Position numbers and translations under genes: made by a program. Positions 1-9,640 of a stretch of 64,000 nucleotides of DNA are shown one piece after another. Position 1 is the stretch's first letter. Each line of letters starts with the position of its first letter. Location of the stretch: the NCBI RefSeq assembly GCF_003987215.1, contig NZ_PIPW01000002.1, positions 310,001-374,000 of the forward strand, written 5' to 3'. Source of the DNA: Pseudidiomarina halophila (lineage in GTDB: Bacteria > Pseudomonadota > Gammaproteobacteria > Enterobacterales > Alteromonadaceae). The notes beneath the pieces were generated by a model. It was not told the DNA's origin and did not search any database. It saw only the letters and a list, made by a program, of their open reading frames with translations.

Positions 1-1
1 T

Positions 2-628
2 AAAGAACAAGGGCTAGCCGAATTCCGCCAGCGCTCAGGCTTTGGCGAAGCACTTGATACCCTGACCGATAACCCCTTACCTAACGTGTTGATTGTAGTG
101 CCACGCGAAGGTTACCGGACGCCGGCAGCGGCGGAGGAACTGGTGCGTAAACTCAGCGCAGAGCGCGAGGTTGAGCAGGCACGTCTTGATCTGGGCTGGT
201 TACAGCGCTTTCAGGCGATTGTGAACCTGGTACGGGACGGCTTTCTTGCGCTGGCCTTGTTGCTGTGTATCGCGGTAGTACTGATTGTCGGTAATACGAT
301 TCGGCTGAATATCAGTAGCAAACGCGATGAAATTATGGTGATGAAGCTGGTGGGTGCAACGGATGCCTATATTCAGCGGCCGTTTTTGTATACCGGTATC
401 TGGTACGGTTTAGTGGGCGGTATTATTACCTGGTTGGCGACCGGAGCTTTGTTATGGTGGCTAAGCGGCGCGGTACGAAATATCGCTGATCTTTATGATA
501 GTCAATTTCGTTTAAATGGTCTCAATTTGACTGAAATGGGCGTGGTGTGGGGCTTAGCGATTGGGCTTGGTTTGGTAGGCTCTTATATTGCTGTAAGAAA
601 ACATGTTAGCGCTATTGAACCGCGTTGA
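2..628 (+). CDS. ftsX: Cell division protein FtsX, C-terminal part (5' end outside window)
   Basis: FtsX is the membrane subunit of the FtsEX ABC-like complex, which sits at the septum and controls murein hydrolase activators such as EnvC. The open frame runs in from the left edge with no start, leaving about 208 residues. Visible are the end of the periplasmic loop and three hydrophobic segments (around DGFLALALLLCIAVVLIVG, GIWYGLVGGIITWLATGAL and VWGLAIGLGLVGSYIAV) with the FtsX-type KLVGATDAYI loop between them. An rpoH gene follows, matching the usual ftsE-ftsX-rpoH order. EnvC, the partner of FtsEX, is encoded nearby on the other strand. Confidence 0.93.
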   Translation, partial: KEQGLAEFRQRSGFGEALDTLTDNPLPNVLIVVPREGYRTPAAAEELVRKLSAEREVEQARLDLGWLQRFQAIVNLVRDGFLALALLLCIAVVLIVGNTIRLNISSKRDEIMVMKLVGATDAYIQRPFLYTGIWYGLVGGIITWLATGALLWWLSGAVRNIADLYDSQFRLNGLNLTEMGVVWGLAIGLGLVGSYIAVRKHVSAIEPR

Positions 629-669
629 TTTGTCCCCATGTAAGTTTTATGAAGATCATTAGGATCCCA

Positions 670-697
670 TTGTCAGCAGCGTCAGATTTGCTAGAAT
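670..697 (+). promoter_or_regulatory. Putative sigma70-type promoter of rpoH
   Basis: TTGTCA (670-675) and TAGAAT (692-697) are separated by 16 bases, close to the sigma70 consensus. The element lies 90 bases before the rpoH start in the ftsX-rpoH gap. Additional stress promoters, common for rpoH, cannot be excluded. Confidence 0.5.
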
Positions 698-732
698 GAG
701 GGAACTTCTCAGGCTAAAATCGGTCTGAAAGC

Positions 733-765
733 GTGACTGCACTATCAATTCGGAGATGCAGTCAC
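733..765 (+). promoter_or_regulatory. Stem-loop in the rpoH leader
   Basis: GTGACTGCA (733-741) and TGCAGTCAC (757-765) form a perfect 9-bp stem with a 15-base loop. It ends 7 bases before the Shine-Dalgarno AAAGGA (773-778) of rpoH. No T-run follows, so it is not an intrinsic terminator. A role in mRNA stability or translational control of sigma32 is possible but unproven. Confidence 0.5.
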
Positions 766-787
766 CAGCAAGAAAGGATGGTGTTGA

Positions 788-1654
788 ATGAGTACTGAAA
801 TGACAAAAATGGCACTAGCAGTTCCACAAGGCGGGGGAAGCCTTGAGGCCTACATTCAGTCGGTCAGTCGCACTCCTATGCTAACTGCAGAAGAAGAGCA
901 TGAGCTCGCTGTACGATTAACCGAAGAAAATGATTTAGAGGCTGCTCGCCAGCTCATCATGTCGCACTTACGCTTCGTGGTGCATGTGGCGCGCAGTTAT
1001 TCAGGCTATGGCCTGCCTCAGGCTGACCTGATCCAGGAAGGTAACATTGGCTTGATGAAAGCCGTACGTCGCTTTGACCCGTCGGTCGGAGTGCGTCTGG
1101 TGTCTTTTGCGGTACACTGGATCAAAGCAGAGATTCATGAGTATGTGCTGAAGAACTGGCGCATGGTGAAAGTTGCCACGACCAAAGCGCAACGCAAATT
1201 ATTCTTTAACCTGCGCAAGATGAAAAAGCGTTTAGGTTGGTTCACCCAGGAAGAGGTGAGCACTGTAGCTGAGACCTTAGGTGTCAGCACCAAAGAAGTG
1301 ATGGAAATGGAAGCTCGCATGAGTGCGCATGATCAGGCGTTTGAGCTAAGCTCTGACGATGACGACGCGCGCGAAGGCAGCAATTTCTCGCCAGCACAGT
1401 ATCTGGAAGATAAGCGCTCTGACTTAGCAGAAGAAGTTGAGCAGGAAGAGTGGCAGGACCACACGCAGAAGCGTTTATTCTCAGCGATCAAAACCCTTGA
1501 TGAGCGTAGTCAGGACATCGTGCGCGCCCGTTGGCTGGACGATGGCAACAAGACAACCTTACAAGAGCTTGCTGATAAGTATGAAGTTTCTGCAGAGCGT
1601 GTTCGTCAGCTCGAAGCCAACGCAATTAAGAAGCTGCGTATGGCAATGGCGTAA
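788..1654 (+). CDS. rpoH: RNA polymerase heat-shock sigma factor sigma32 (RpoH)
   Basis: This is an alternative sigma factor that directs RNA polymerase to heat-shock promoters. The 288-residue protein has the expected length. Region 2 is around residues 50-120 ([30 protein letters not shown]) and the diagnostic RpoH box QRKLFFNLR is at 135-143. Region 4, near the C-terminus, contains the helix-turn-helix ending in [17 protein letters not shown]. The ATG is preceded by AAAGGA at 9 bases. The gene follows ftsX as in most gammaproteobacteria and is followed after only three bases by a small Cys-rich gene. Regulation probably includes the leader hairpin and DnaK/FtsH-type control known for the family. 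Confidence 0.98.
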   Translation: MSTEMTKMALAVPQGGGSLEAYIQSVSRTPMLTAEEEHELAVRLTEENDLEAARQLIMSHLRFVVHVARSYSGYGLPQADLIQEGNIGLMKAVRRFDPSVGVRLVSFAVHWIKAEIHEYVLKNWRMVKVATTKAQRKLFFNLRKMKKRLGWFTQEEVSTVAETLGVSTKEVMEMEARMSAHDQAFELSSDDDDAREGSNFSPAQYLEDKRSDLAEEVEQEEWQDHTQKRLFSAIKTLDERSQDIVRARWLDDGNKTTLQELADKYEVSAERVRQLEANAIKKLRMAMA

Positions 1655-1657
1655 GCC

Positions 1658-1909
1658 ATGCAATGTCGTGCCGGTTGCGGTGCGTGTTGTATCGCACCCT
1701 CAATAAGCTCAGCAATACCAGGAATGCCAGCAGGGAAACCCGCTGGCATTCGTTGTATTCACCTCACCGAAAATCACCTCTGCGGTATTTTTAATCATCC
1801 TGATCGGCCGCAGGTGTGCGCCGATTTTGATGCTGAACCCTCAGTCTGTGGCAGCAGTCGTGACGAAGCAGTCATTCTGTTGACCCGCCTTGAACACGAG
1901 ACCTCTTAA
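1658..1909 (+). CDS. YkgJ-type cysteine-cluster protein
   Basis: This is a small 83-residue protein of the YkgJ/UPF0153 family, whose members carry a conserved cysteine cluster thought to bind zinc or an Fe-S centre; the function is unknown. Cysteines fall at positions 3, 7, 10 and 11 (MQCRAGCGACC), with further cysteines in RCIHLTENHLC and RPQVCADF. The start is three bases after the rpoH stop, so translation is probably coupled and the gene co-transcribed with the heat-shock sigma factor. It converges on yibQ with a 21-base gap. The family call is firm; the biochemical role is not. Confidence 0.8.
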   Translation: MQCRAGCGACCIAPSISSAIPGMPAGKPAGIRCIHLTENHLCGIFNHPDRPQVCADFDAEPSVCGSSRDEAVILLTRLEHETS

Positions 1910-1930
1910 AAGCTGCTGCAAAGGCCGCGA

Positions 1931-2728
1931 TTACTTGGTGGTCTGTAACAATTCCGACAGATAAACCAGTTGTACCGATTCTTGTGCGGCCAGCGCAGGC
2001 AGTTGTGTTTGTAGAAATTCCAGAGTGGCCGGGTAGGGATGACCGATGGCGACGGCGAAACCTTGCTGCTCAGCAAGGGTAATAAGACGTTGCCACTCGA
2101 GTAAAATTGCTTCGGGGTTCGGTTCGTTGTCTAAAAACACATGGCGGCGTGCGGATGACAAACCCGCTTCAATAGCCTGGGCTTCCGCCACTGTTGCGGT
2201 GGTGGTCCGGCTATCAAGAAAGTAGAGCTGGCGCGCTGCGAGTTCCTGCATCAACCATTGCATCGGCTGTTGTTCTGCCGTTAAGCGACTGCCCTGATGA
2301 TTGTTCAGACCACGCGCCTGTGGCAACCGCGAAAAGGCTGCACTTAGTGTCGCAATAAATTGCGCTTTCGTATCAAAGCGATCAAGTTCGCCCTGTTGTT
2401 GACGGTCGTGATGCTCAGGCTGCATTGGCATGTGGATCATGACTTCGTGACCATGCTCGCTGGCGCGTTCCGCCAGAGCTTCCGCTTTGGGGGTAAAGGG
2501 CATGATCGCCAGGGTTACCGGTAGCTCAAGGTCGGCAAAGGCGAAATGGTCCTGGTGATGGCCAAGGTCATCAATAACAATCGCGATGCGTGGAACCGGT
2601 TTGGGCTCTTCTACCGGCGGTACGGAGCTAGTTTCCGTATCGGCAAGAGCGGGGGATGTCATGATCAGAAAAATCATGAGAAAGGCCCCGAAACCTGCCA
2701 CGCCGAGTCTGGTCATTAGCGGCACCAT
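1931..2728 (-). CDS. yibQ: Divergent polysaccharide deacetylase family protein YibQ
   Basis: This 265-residue exported protein has an N-terminal signal peptide (hydrophobic stretch ending in SPALA around residue 29). The divergent polysaccharide deacetylase domain shows the characteristic IAIVIDDLGH near the start, then LPVTLAIMPF, VMIHMPMQP and FLDSRTT. It sits last in a gpmI-envC-yibQ run, the same order as E. coli gpmM-envC-yibQ, and overlaps envC by 13 bases. A role in periplasmic glycan or envelope metabolism is likely by context; the substrate is unknown. Confidence 0.9.
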   Translation of the reverse strand: MVPLMTRLGVAGFGAFLMIFLIMTSPALADTETSSVPPVEEPKPVPRIAIVIDDLGHHQDHFAFADLELPVTLAIMPFTPKAEALAERASEHGHEVMIHMPMQPEHHDRQQQGELDRFDTKAQFIATLSAAFSRLPQARGLNNHQGSRLTAEQQPMQWLMQELAARQLYFLDSRTTTATVAEAQAIEAGLSSARRHVFLDNEPNPEAILLEWQRLITLAEQQGFAVAIGHPYPATLEFLQTQLPALAAQESVQLVYLSELLQTTK

Positions 2729-3861
2729 TGCGCCGGATTTACCGCATCGCCCTTCACCCGAATTTCAAAATAGAGTGCCGGAGATGAGCGACCTCCGCTT
2801 TGCCCGACGAGGCCAATCTCCTCTCCGCGCCTGACCACTTCGCCAACGTTAGGCAAAATCGTCTGGTTATGGCCGTACAGACTCATGTAACCATCACCGT
2901 GGTCGAGCACCAACAGTAAGCCATAACCACGCATCCAATTCGCGAAAATAACCCGGCCATCGGCAATCGCCCGTACCGGACTGTCAGCTGGTGCGTCTAT
3001 CAAGATGCCTTTCCAATTGACGCCACCGCTGCGGGTGCGGCCAAACAAGTTTTGCACATTACCTTGAGCCGGCCAGTTTAACTTGCCTTTGAGCTTTGCC
3101 AGCCCATCCAACTGCGGCTCGTCGCGTAACGCCGCTATAATCGCGGCCAACACGTCTTCCAGCTCCTGTTGATCCTGCTCCAGTTGCGCCACCCGGGACT
3201 GATCCTGTTGCTGTTCCTGCTGCAGGCGACGGATCAAGTGCTGCTGTTCTTTCTGCTGTTCACGGAGCACGCCTTGTTGACGTTTCTGCTGGTTCTGTTG
3301 TGCTGCAATCTGATCCCGGGCACTAGCAAGCTCAGCGGAGACTTCGCGCAGTTGCGCCTGGGTCGCTTTGAGTTCATCAAGTTTCTGCAGGCGGGCACGG
3401 TTAAAATAGCCATAGTAGCCGTGTAAACGCTCAAAATCGGCAGGGTTTTCCTGATTTAAGATGAGCTTGATAAAGTCATGTTCCCCGATGCGATAAGCCA
3501 TGTTGAGCTGCTTTGCCAACCAGCGGGCTTGTTGCTTTTGCTCGGCTTCCAGCTGGGTCTGCTCGTGTTTAAGTGCGTCAATGCGCTGGTTGGTTTGCTC
3601 GAGCTGGGCGGTCGTTGCGGCTAACTCATTGGCAACGGTGTTAATTTGCATTTCTAATTGCTGCAGCTCCCGTTCAGTTAAACTCAACTGTTTGGATCGC
3701 TGCTGCATGGCATTCTGACGGCGTTCTAGTTCGCGCGTGATGGCATCGATGCGCGCCTGGGTTTCTGCCGCTGTCTCAGGGGTTGCCTGCTGCCACGCCA
3801 AAGCCACTCCGCTAGTGAGCAGCAGCGACGTCAGTAGCAGGCTTACCAGGATGCGCATCAT
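2716..3861 (-). CDS. envC: Murein hydrolase activator EnvC
   Basis: EnvC is a periplasmic activator of the amidases AmiA/AmiB at the division site and is recruited by FtsEX. The 381-residue protein has a signal peptide ([15 protein letters not shown]), a long Gln/Glu-rich coiled coil over roughly residues 25-245, and a C-terminal LytM/M23-like domain. The LytM fold is degenerate: the usual HxH zinc motif is replaced by YFEIR, as expected for an activator rather than an endopeptidase. The ATG overlaps the gpmI stop by 4 bases (ATGA), indicating translational coupling. FtsX, its membrane partner, is encoded at the left edge of the window. Confidence 0.95.
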   Translation of the reverse strand: MMRILVSLLLTSLLLTSGVALAWQQATPETAAETQARIDAITRELERRQNAMQQRSKQLSLTERELQQLEMQINTVANELAATTAQLEQTNQRIDALKHEQTQLEAEQKQQARWLAKQLNMAYRIGEHDFIKLILNQENPADFERLHGYYGYFNRARLQKLDELKATQAQLREVSAELASARDQIAAQQNQQKRQQGVLREQQKEQQHLIRRLQQEQQQDQSRVAQLEQDQQELEDVLAAIIAALRDEPQLDGLAKLKGKLNWPAQGNVQNLFGRTRSGGVNWKGILIDAPADSPVRAIADGRVIFANWMRGYGLLLVLDHGDGYMSLYGHNQTILPNVGEVVRRGEEIGLVGQSGGRSSPALYFEIRVKGDAVNPAQWCR

Positions 3862-5393
3862 TCGTCGAGGGTAACTATAGGTTTGCCGGTCATCTCTTTG
3901 GGTTGTGGTAACCCCAGCAGGTGCAGCATGGTCGGGGCAACATCAGACAAAACCCCGCCATCGCGGGCTGTTGCCTGACGGCCTACATAAATGAACGGCA
4001 CCAGTTCGCTGGTGTGTGCAGTATGTGACTGCCCGGTCTGATGGTCTTCCATCTGCTCTGCATTGCCATGATCAGCTGTAATTAAACACTCTCCATTGAC
4101 CTTGCGCAAGGCATCAACGACCCGGCCGACGGAACGATCAACGGCCTCAATCGCTTGCACTGCAGCGTCAAAATTTCCGGTATGACCGACCATGTCACCA
4201 TTGGGATAATTGCAAATGATGACATCATGCGCACCGCTTTCAATGGCTGCGACCAGCTTATCGGTGAGCTCTTCACTGCTCATCTCGGGCTGTAAGTCGT
4301 AGGTGGCAACCTGCGGCGAAGGCACAAGTACGCGGGTTTCTCCGGGAAACTCCTGCTCGCGGCCGCCACTGAAAAAGAAGGTGACATGGGCATACTTTTC
4401 CGTCTCGGAGATACGTAACTGGGTATAATCCTGCTTACCCAGCCATTCGCCCAGTACGTTATCCAGACTTTCCGGCGGAAAGGCTACTGTACTGTTGATA
4501 TCTTTGGCGTATTCGGTGAGTGACACGTAGCTTGCTAACTCAGGTCGGCGCGCTGCTTTAAAGCCATCAAAGTCTTCAGTGACAAAGGCGTGGCTCAGTT
4601 GGCGTGCCCGGTCGGCGCGGAAATTCATAAAAATGACACTGTCACCATCCACCACTGGCGCGGCATCGGCAATGCGGGTCGGTTTCACGAACTCATCATT
4701 TTCGCCGCGCTCATAGGCTTGCGCTAAAGCTGCACCGGCACTGGGACTGGTGAAAGGGGCTTCACCATCAACGATGAGTTGCCAGGCTTGTTCAATGCGG
4801 TCCCAGCGTTTATCGCGATCCATGGCATAGTAACGCCCGCATAAACTGGCAAAACGGCCGACGCCAAGCTTACTGAACAGTTGTTCGAAGCGTTCAAGTG
4901 TCGGTTTTGCTGAGCGCGGTGGGGTATCGCGACCATCGAGGAAGCCATGCAGGTAAATACGTTTTGCACCGCGTTGCGCAGCAAGTTCCACCATCGCCAC
5001 CAGATGATCTTCGTGGCTGTGTACGCCGCCTGGCGACAATAATCCCATAATATGGACGGCGCCATTATTCGCATTGGCTTTATCCACCGCCTGGGTCAGC
5101 GCTTCATTAGTAAAGAAGTCGCCGTCGTGAATCGCTTTACTTATCCGCGTGAAATCCTGATAGACGACCCGACCAGCGCCCAGGTTGACGTGACCGACTT
5201 CGGAATTACCCATTTGACCATCAGGCAGACCCACCGACATACCAGAGCCATCGACTAAGGTGTGCGGGTAGTTTTCCCATAAGTTGTCCATGTTGGGCGT
5301 GTGCGCCGCCGCAATCGCATTGTCGTCTGTTGCTTCACGATGGCCCCAGCCATCTAAAATTAACAGCGCCAGGGGAGTATGTGGCTTTGCCAT
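3858..5393 (-). CDS. gpmI: 2,3-bisphosphoglycerate-independent phosphoglycerate mutase
   Basis: This enzyme interconverts 3- and 2-phosphoglycerate in glycolysis and gluconeogenesis using two manganese ions and a phosphoserine intermediate. The 511-residue length fits the family. LLILDGWG near the N-terminus and MGNSEVGH place the catalytic serine at residue 64; [11 protein letters not shown] and the metal site [11 protein letters not shown] near the C-terminus complete the alkaline-phosphatase-like core. It is the first gene of the gpmI-envC-yibQ operon and is divergent from yibN across about 170 bases. Confidence 0.98.
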   Translation of the reverse strand: MAKPHTPLALLILDGWGHREATDDNAIAAAHTPNMDNLWENYPHTLVDGSGMSVGLPDGQMGNSEVGHVNLGAGRVVYQDFTRISKAIHDGDFFTNEALTQAVDKANANNGAVHIMGLLSPGGVHSHEDHLVAMVELAAQRGAKRIYLHGFLDGRDTPPRSAKPTLERFEQLFSKLGVGRFASLCGRYYAMDRDKRWDRIEQAWQLIVDGEAPFTSPSAGAALAQAYERGENDEFVKPTRIADAAPVVDGDSVIFMNFRADRARQLSHAFVTEDFDGFKAARRPELASYVSLTEYAKDINSTVAFPPESLDNVLGEWLGKQDYTQLRISETEKYAHVTFFFSGGREQEFPGETRVLVPSPQVATYDLQPEMSSEELTDKLVAAIESGAHDVIICNYPNGDMVGHTGNFDAAVQAIEAVDRSVGRVVDALRKVNGECLITADHGNAEQMEDHQTGQSHTAHTSELVPFIYVGRQATARDGGVLSDVAPTMLHLLGLPQPKEMTGKPIVTLDE

Positions 5394-5566
5394 TTCGCAT
5401 CCTCAACTTGGTTGTTTGGGTTGTCATTGATTCGTCTTTAGTTTATGCGATTTTACATCGCAACGCACCCGCTGTCGGTCGAAATGCCGCCAAATTTTAC
5501 TGGTATCTGGCGTTTCAGCAGGTATACTCTGGTGCTTGATTTTTTCAGCAGGAGTAGTGAGCAATC

Positions 5567-5995
5567 ATGGATCAAATCCTAGCCTTTGCAGCTGACCACT
5601 ATTTGATGAGTATCTTATGGGTGGTGTTGCTAATCGCGATCATCGTTTCTTATTTTCAGGCAGCCACCTCGAAGGTGAAAGCGCTGACGCCGCAAGAAGC
5701 AACGTTGCAGGTGAACCGTAACGATGGCGTATTTGTTGACACGCGGTCGATTGACGAATTCCGCAAGGGACACATCCATGGCGCAATCAATTTGCCTGCT
5801 GAGCGGATCCGGAAAAATGACACGGCTGCACTTGAGAAATATAAATCTGCCCCCATCGTGGTGGTATGTGCAACCGGCATGACCGCAAAATCAGTGGCAC
5901 AAGAGCTGACCAAAGCGGGCTATGAAAACGTTGCCTTATTACAAGGTGGAATCTCTGCCTGGCAGGGTGCAAGTTTTCCGCTCGTTAAAAAATAA
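5567..5995 (+). CDS. yibN: Membrane-anchored rhodanese-like protein YibN
   Basis: The 142-residue protein begins with a single transmembrane helix (about residues 10-30, YLMSILWVVLLIAIIVSYF). A rhodanese domain follows: FVDTRSIDEFRKGHIHGAINLP and the active-site loop VVVCATGMTAKS with the catalytic cysteine. Rhodaneses move sulfane sulfur; the physiological acceptor here is unknown. The position upstream of secB and gpsA matches the E. coli yibN-grxC-secB-gpsA region, with grxC missing. A sequence like TATACT at about 5522-5527 may be its -10 element. Confidence 0.92.
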   Translation: MDQILAFAADHYLMSILWVVLLIAIIVSYFQAATSKVKALTPQEATLQVNRNDGVFVDTRSIDEFRKGHIHGAINLPAERIRKNDTAALEKYKSAPIVVVCATGMTAKSVAQELTKAGYENVALLQGGISAWQGASFPLVKK

Positions 5996-6030
5996 TTCGT
6001 AATATCAAATAATTAATAGGAAGTATAACC

Positions 6031-6537
6031 ATGGCTGATGAACAGCAAGTAAACGGCGCCGCTCAAGGCGACGCACAAGCACCACAAGAACAAGCCTTCG
6101 CAATTCAGCGTATCTTCACTAAAGACGTGTCTTTCGAAGCGCCAAATTCACCACAGATCTTCCGCCAGGAGTGGAAGCCGGAGTTGAATCTTGACTTGAA
6201 TGTGAAAAACACCAAGCTGGAAGACAACACCTATGAAGTGGTGCTGAAAATCACTGCAACGAACAAAGTAGGTGACGACGTAGCGTTTTTGGCTGAAGTT
6301 CATCAGGCAGGTATCTTTACTGTTGCTGATTCAATCGAAGAAGCACAGCGTGCACAATTGTTGGGTGCTTTCTGCCCGAACATCCTGTTCCCGTATGCTC
6401 GCGAGTGTTTATCAAGCTTGGTTAGCCGTGCAACTTTCCCACAATTGAACCTTGCACCGGTTAATTTTGATGCTGTTTTTGCACAGCACATGCAGCAGCA
6501 ACAACAGCAAGCTGCGCAGCAAGAAGCTGACGCATAA
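6031..6537 (+). CDS. secB: Protein-export chaperone SecB
   Basis: This is a cytoplasmic tetrameric chaperone that keeps preproteins unfolded and hands them to SecA. The 168-residue protein has the canonical core [14 protein letters not shown], the acidic and hydrophobic SecA/substrate surface [11 protein letters not shown], and the [17 protein letters not shown] segment. It ends in a glutamine/alanine-rich tail ([14 protein letters not shown]) somewhat longer than in E. coli. AGGAAG precedes the ATG. gpsA follows 22 bases later, the conserved secB-gpsA pair. Confidence 0.98.
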   Translation: MADEQQVNGAAQGDAQAPQEQAFAIQRIFTKDVSFEAPNSPQIFRQEWKPELNLDLNVKNTKLEDNTYEVVLKITATNKVGDDVAFLAEVHQAGIFTVADSIEEAQRAQLLGAFCPNILFPYARECLSSLVSRATFPQLNLAPVNFDAVFAQHMQQQQQQAAQQEADA

Positions 6538-6559
6538 AAACGAAGTATAACGCCAACTC

Positions 6560-7561
6560 ATGCGTGATACTCAAGTAACAGTGCTAGGTGCTGGTTCTTA
6601 TGGAACCGCCCTGGCACTTTGTTTTGCGCGCAAAGGCACTCCAGTTTGCTTATGGGGTCGCGATGCGCAACAAACCTCAAAGATGGCTGAACAGCGTGAG
6701 AACAAACGCTATCTGCCAGGCATACCCCTTCCTGATGCACTGACCGTAACCAGTGATTTGGCCGAAGCCGTGACCGACGCCCGCAATATAGTGGTGGTGG
6801 TGCCCAGCGGTGGTTTTGCGCAAGTCCTTCGCGATATAAAACCGCTCATTCGCAGTGATGCGCGCGTGGCGTGGGCGACTAAAGGCTTAGAGCCTGATTC
6901 AGGTCGTTTGTTATTTGAGGTAGCGGAAGAAATCCTGGGCTCGGAACATGCATTAGCTGTGTTGTCAGGGCCTACTTTTGCCATGGAGATGGCGAAAGGT
7001 CTACCGACTGCCATTTCAATGTCGTCGACGGATCCCGAATTTGTTCATGAGTTATCAGAACTGTTGCATTGTGATCGTAGTTTCCGGGTTTACACCAATG
7101 ACGACTTCATTGGCGTGCAATTAGGTGGCGTGGTGAAGAATGTCATCGCTATCGGCGCTGGCATGGCCGATGGTATCGGTTTTGGTGCCAATGCACGCAC
7201 CGCACTTATTACCCGGGGCCTGGCTGAACTAACCCGGCTGGGATTAAAGCTCGGCGCTAAGCCGGAAACCTTTACTGGTATGGCGGGGCTAGGTGATTTG
7301 ATCCTGACCTGTACAGACAATCAGTCGCGCAATCGCAGATTTGGTCTGGCATTAGGTGAGGGAAAAACTGTCGAACAGGCAATGCGTGATATCGGCCAGG
7401 CAATTGAAGGTTATCGCAACACCAAAGAAGTCGTGCTGCTAGCCCGTCGTAATGGCGTTGAGATGCCAATTTGCGAACAGATCTACGATGTCCTGTACGG
7501 TGACACAACGCCCCAGCAGGCGGCAATCAACCTGCTGAGCCGGGCACGAACGTCAGAGTAA
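6560..7561 (+). CDS. gpsA: Glycerol-3-phosphate dehydrogenase [NAD(P)+]
   Basis: GpsA reduces dihydroxyacetone phosphate to sn-glycerol 3-phosphate, the backbone of phospholipids. The 333-residue protein starts with a Rossmann motif [11 protein letters not shown]. It carries [31 protein letters not shown] with the catalytic lysine, and [10 protein letters not shown]. The product feeds PlsB, encoded at 31.1 kb. The gene lies 22 bases after secB and probably shares its transcript; the Shine-Dalgarno is weak. Its end overlaps the end of slmA by 9 bases, tail to tail. Confidence 0.98.
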   Translation: MRDTQVTVLGAGSYGTALALCFARKGTPVCLWGRDAQQTSKMAEQRENKRYLPGIPLPDALTVTSDLAEAVTDARNIVVVVPSGGFAQVLRDIKPLIRSDARVAWATKGLEPDSGRLLFEVAEEILGSEHALAVLSGPTFAMEMAKGLPTAISMSSTDPEFVHELSELLHCDRSFRVYTNDDFIGVQLGGVVKNVIAIGAGMADGIGFGANARTALITRGLAELTRLGLKLGAKPETFTGMAGLGDLILTCTDNQSRNRRFGLALGEGKTVEQAMRDIGQAIEGYRNTKEVVLLARRNGVEMPICEQIYDVLYGDTTPQQAAINLLSRARTSE

Positions 7562-8137
7562 CTGATGGGCAATGGTCTGCCATTGCGTATCAAATTCACT
7601 CGTCGGTGCTTGTTTGAACTCCGAGCGCACAAACTGCGCAATTTTCCCGTCTGCATAAGCCATTAGCAAATTCGCCAGCACCGCTTCATCAATGCGGGTC
7701 GCAACGTTTTCGCGTAAGCGACGTTCGCGCAGCGCCTGTTTCAGATTGGCTTCAATTTTGGCAAATAAATTCTGCACCCGCGAGCGTAACCGGTCGTGTT
7801 CACCCATAAGCGCATCGCCGGTCAGAATCCGGGTGATGCCTGGGTTGCGTTCAACAAAGGTCAGCACCACGCGCAGTGTCATTTCGCATCGCACCAAAGT
7901 GTTCTTCTCAACTTCCATGACCTGATTAATGCGGGTTAAAACGGCTTCTTCGGTAAATTCGATGAGGCCCTCAAACATCCGTGCTTTCGACGGGAAATGG
8001 CGATACAGGGCGGCCTCAGAGACCCCCAGTTCGGCGGCCAGGTTCTTGGTTGTGATGCGTTGTCCGGGACTGGTTTCAAGCATCGCGGCAAGGGTGCCAA
8101 GAATTTGCTCTTTGCGATTCGGTTTCTTGCTGGTCAT
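7553..8137 (-). CDS. slmA: Nucleoid occlusion factor SlmA (TetR fold)
   Basis: SlmA binds specific chromosomal sites and blocks FtsZ polymerisation over the nucleoid. The 194-residue protein has an N-terminal TetR-type helix-turn-helix ([34 protein letters not shown], residues about 23-56, quoted in parts: [20 protein letters not shown]) and a helical C-terminal domain. It lies downstream of coaBC in the same orientation, as in E. coli, but the dut gene normally between them is absent. It converges with gpsA. Confidence 0.95.
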   Translation of the reverse strand: MTSKKPNRKEQILGTLAAMLETSPGQRITTKNLAAELGVSEAALYRHFPSKARMFEGLIEFTEEAVLTRINQVMEVEKNTLVRCEMTLRVVLTFVERNPGITRILTGDALMGEHDRLRSRVQNLFAKIEANLKQALRERRLRENVATRIDEAVLANLLMAYADGKIAQFVRSEFKQAPTSEFDTQWQTIAHQLL

Positions 8138-8161
8138 CGGTAATCTTCTCTCTTTATGTAG

Positions 8162-8180
8162 CCCGCAGTTCTACTGCGGG
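8162..8180 (-). repeat. Inverted repeat between coaBC and slmA
   Basis: CCCGCAGT (8162-8169) and ACTGCGGG (8173-8180) form a perfect 8-bp stem with a 3-base loop in the 83-base gap between coaBC and slmA. No T-run follows on either strand, so a simple intrinsic terminator is not indicated. It could be a processing or attenuation hairpin. Confidence 0.5.
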
Positions 8181-8220
8181 AGAAACTCTAACTGTTCAAA
8201 ATGCCGCAGCGCTACGACTT

Positions 8221-9462
8221 TTAACTGGACGTAGTATCCAGGAATGAGTGAACCTGCCGTAAAATAGCCTCGGCGATTTGAGCCTTTCCGGCCCGCGCCA
8301 ATTCACGTTGGCATAGCTGGCCATCTGCATCGTGCCAATATAACGTCATGGCATTGTCGTCGCTGTTAAAGCCAATGCTGGTATCACTCACATCATTTGC
8401 GGCAATTAGCGCCAGCCGCTTGCGCTTGAGCTTGTCTTCAGCGTACCCGGCGACATTTTGGGTCTCGGCTGCAAAGCCGACGCAGAGGGGCGGATTGACG
8501 CGGCTGGCTACGGTGGCCAGAATATCTGGATTACGGACCAACTGTAGCTGCATTGAATCCTGCTGTTTTTTGATTTTCTGCCCGGCAACTTCCGCGAGGC
8601 GATAATCAGCAACTGCGGCACAGCCGATAAAAACATCAGCAGTAGCAATAACGCTTTCAATTGCTGCCAGCATTTCCTGCGCACTTTCGACGTTAATAAC
8701 TTTTACCCCGGCGGGCGGTGCTAATTGGGTCGGCCCACTAACTAAGGTGACCTGAGCGCCCAGACGTTTGGCCTGAGTTGCCAGTGCGTAGCCCATTTTC
8801 CCGGAGCTGTGGTTGCTTAGGTAGCGCACAGGATCAATCGGCTCGCGGGTTGGCCCAGCAGTGATCACCAGGTGCTTGCCGGTTAAGAGGCCGTTGGCGG
8901 GCGCTAACAGCTCGACCACGGCATCACGCAGCTCAATTGGCTCTGGCATGCGACCGGCGCCGACATCGCCGCAGGCTTGCGCTCCGCTCGCCGGTTCAAG
9001 GATATGAAAGCCGAGCTCTTCAAGCTGACGCAAGTTGCGTTGCACCGTGGTTGCGGACCACATTTGTTGGTTCATTGCTGGAGCCACCATGATTGGCGCA
9101 GTGGTGGCCAAACATAAGGTGCTTAGCAAATCGTCCGCAAAACCATGGGCAAGGCGGGCGAGGGTATTCGCGCTCGCTGGCGCAATCAGGATCACGTCGG
9201 CCCATTTTGCCAGCTCAATATGTCCCATCGCAGCTTCGGCTGATGGATCCAGAAGATCATCGTGTACCGCATGGCCAGAAACCGCTTGTAGCGTCAGCGG
9301 GGTAATAAAAGCATGTGCGCCTTTGGTCATAACCACGCGCACAATGGCACCTACATCACGCAGGCGGCGCACCAGATCCGGGCTTTTATAGGCGGCGATG
9401 CCGCCGCTGACTGCTACCAGAACATGGCGACCAGATAACGATGTGATAGGGGTTTCCGTCAT
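8221..9462 (-). CDS. coaBC: Bifunctional phosphopantothenoylcysteine decarboxylase / phosphopantothenate-cysteine ligase
   Basis: CoaBC carries out two consecutive steps of coenzyme A synthesis: CTP-dependent joining of cysteine to 4'-phosphopantothenate, then FMN-dependent decarboxylation. The 413-residue protein has an N-terminal CoaC flavoprotein domain (VLVAVSGGIAAYKSPDLVRR, GHIELAKWADVILIAPAS with the catalytic histidine, PAMNQQMW). CACGDVGAGRMPEP-like residues mark the end of that half, and the CoaB half begins at ITAGPTREPIDPVRYLSNHS. It is divergent from radC, as in E. coli. Its product pathway is completed by CoaD, encoded at 38.5 kb. Confidence 0.97.
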   Translation of the reverse strand: MTETPITSLSGRHVLVAVSGGIAAYKSPDLVRRLRDVGAIVRVVMTKGAHAFITPLTLQAVSGHAVHDDLLDPSAEAAMGHIELAKWADVILIAPASANTLARLAHGFADDLLSTLCLATTAPIMVAPAMNQQMWSATTVQRNLRQLEELGFHILEPASGAQACGDVGAGRMPEPIELRDAVVELLAPANGLLTGKHLVITAGPTREPIDPVRYLSNHSSGKMGYALATQAKRLGAQVTLVSGPTQLAPPAGVKVINVESAQEMLAAIESVIATADVFIGCAAVADYRLAEVAGQKIKKQQDSMQLQLVRNPDILATVASRVNPPLCVGFAAETQNVAGYAEDKLKRKRLALIAANDVSDTSIGFNSDDNAMTLYWHDADGQLCQRELARAGKAQIAEAILRQVHSFLDTTSS

Positions 9463-9640
9463 AGTAAGTCCTCACCAATCAAGGACTCTTAGCCTAGCAT
9501 GAGATGTTGTCTTTACGGAACTTTAAAGATGTAAATTCACGTGCAAGTGGCGAAGTTTTCCGCAGCGGCGAAGATTTATCCTACCCATCGTTGGTATGCT
9601 TAGCGACCCTACTGATCGATGACAGGTTCAAGGAGGAACC

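Noticed and set aside
5516-5527. Promoter of yibN based on TATACT
   Set aside because: The -10 is good, but no acceptable -35 was found at 16-18 bases, so it is mentioned only in the gene entry.
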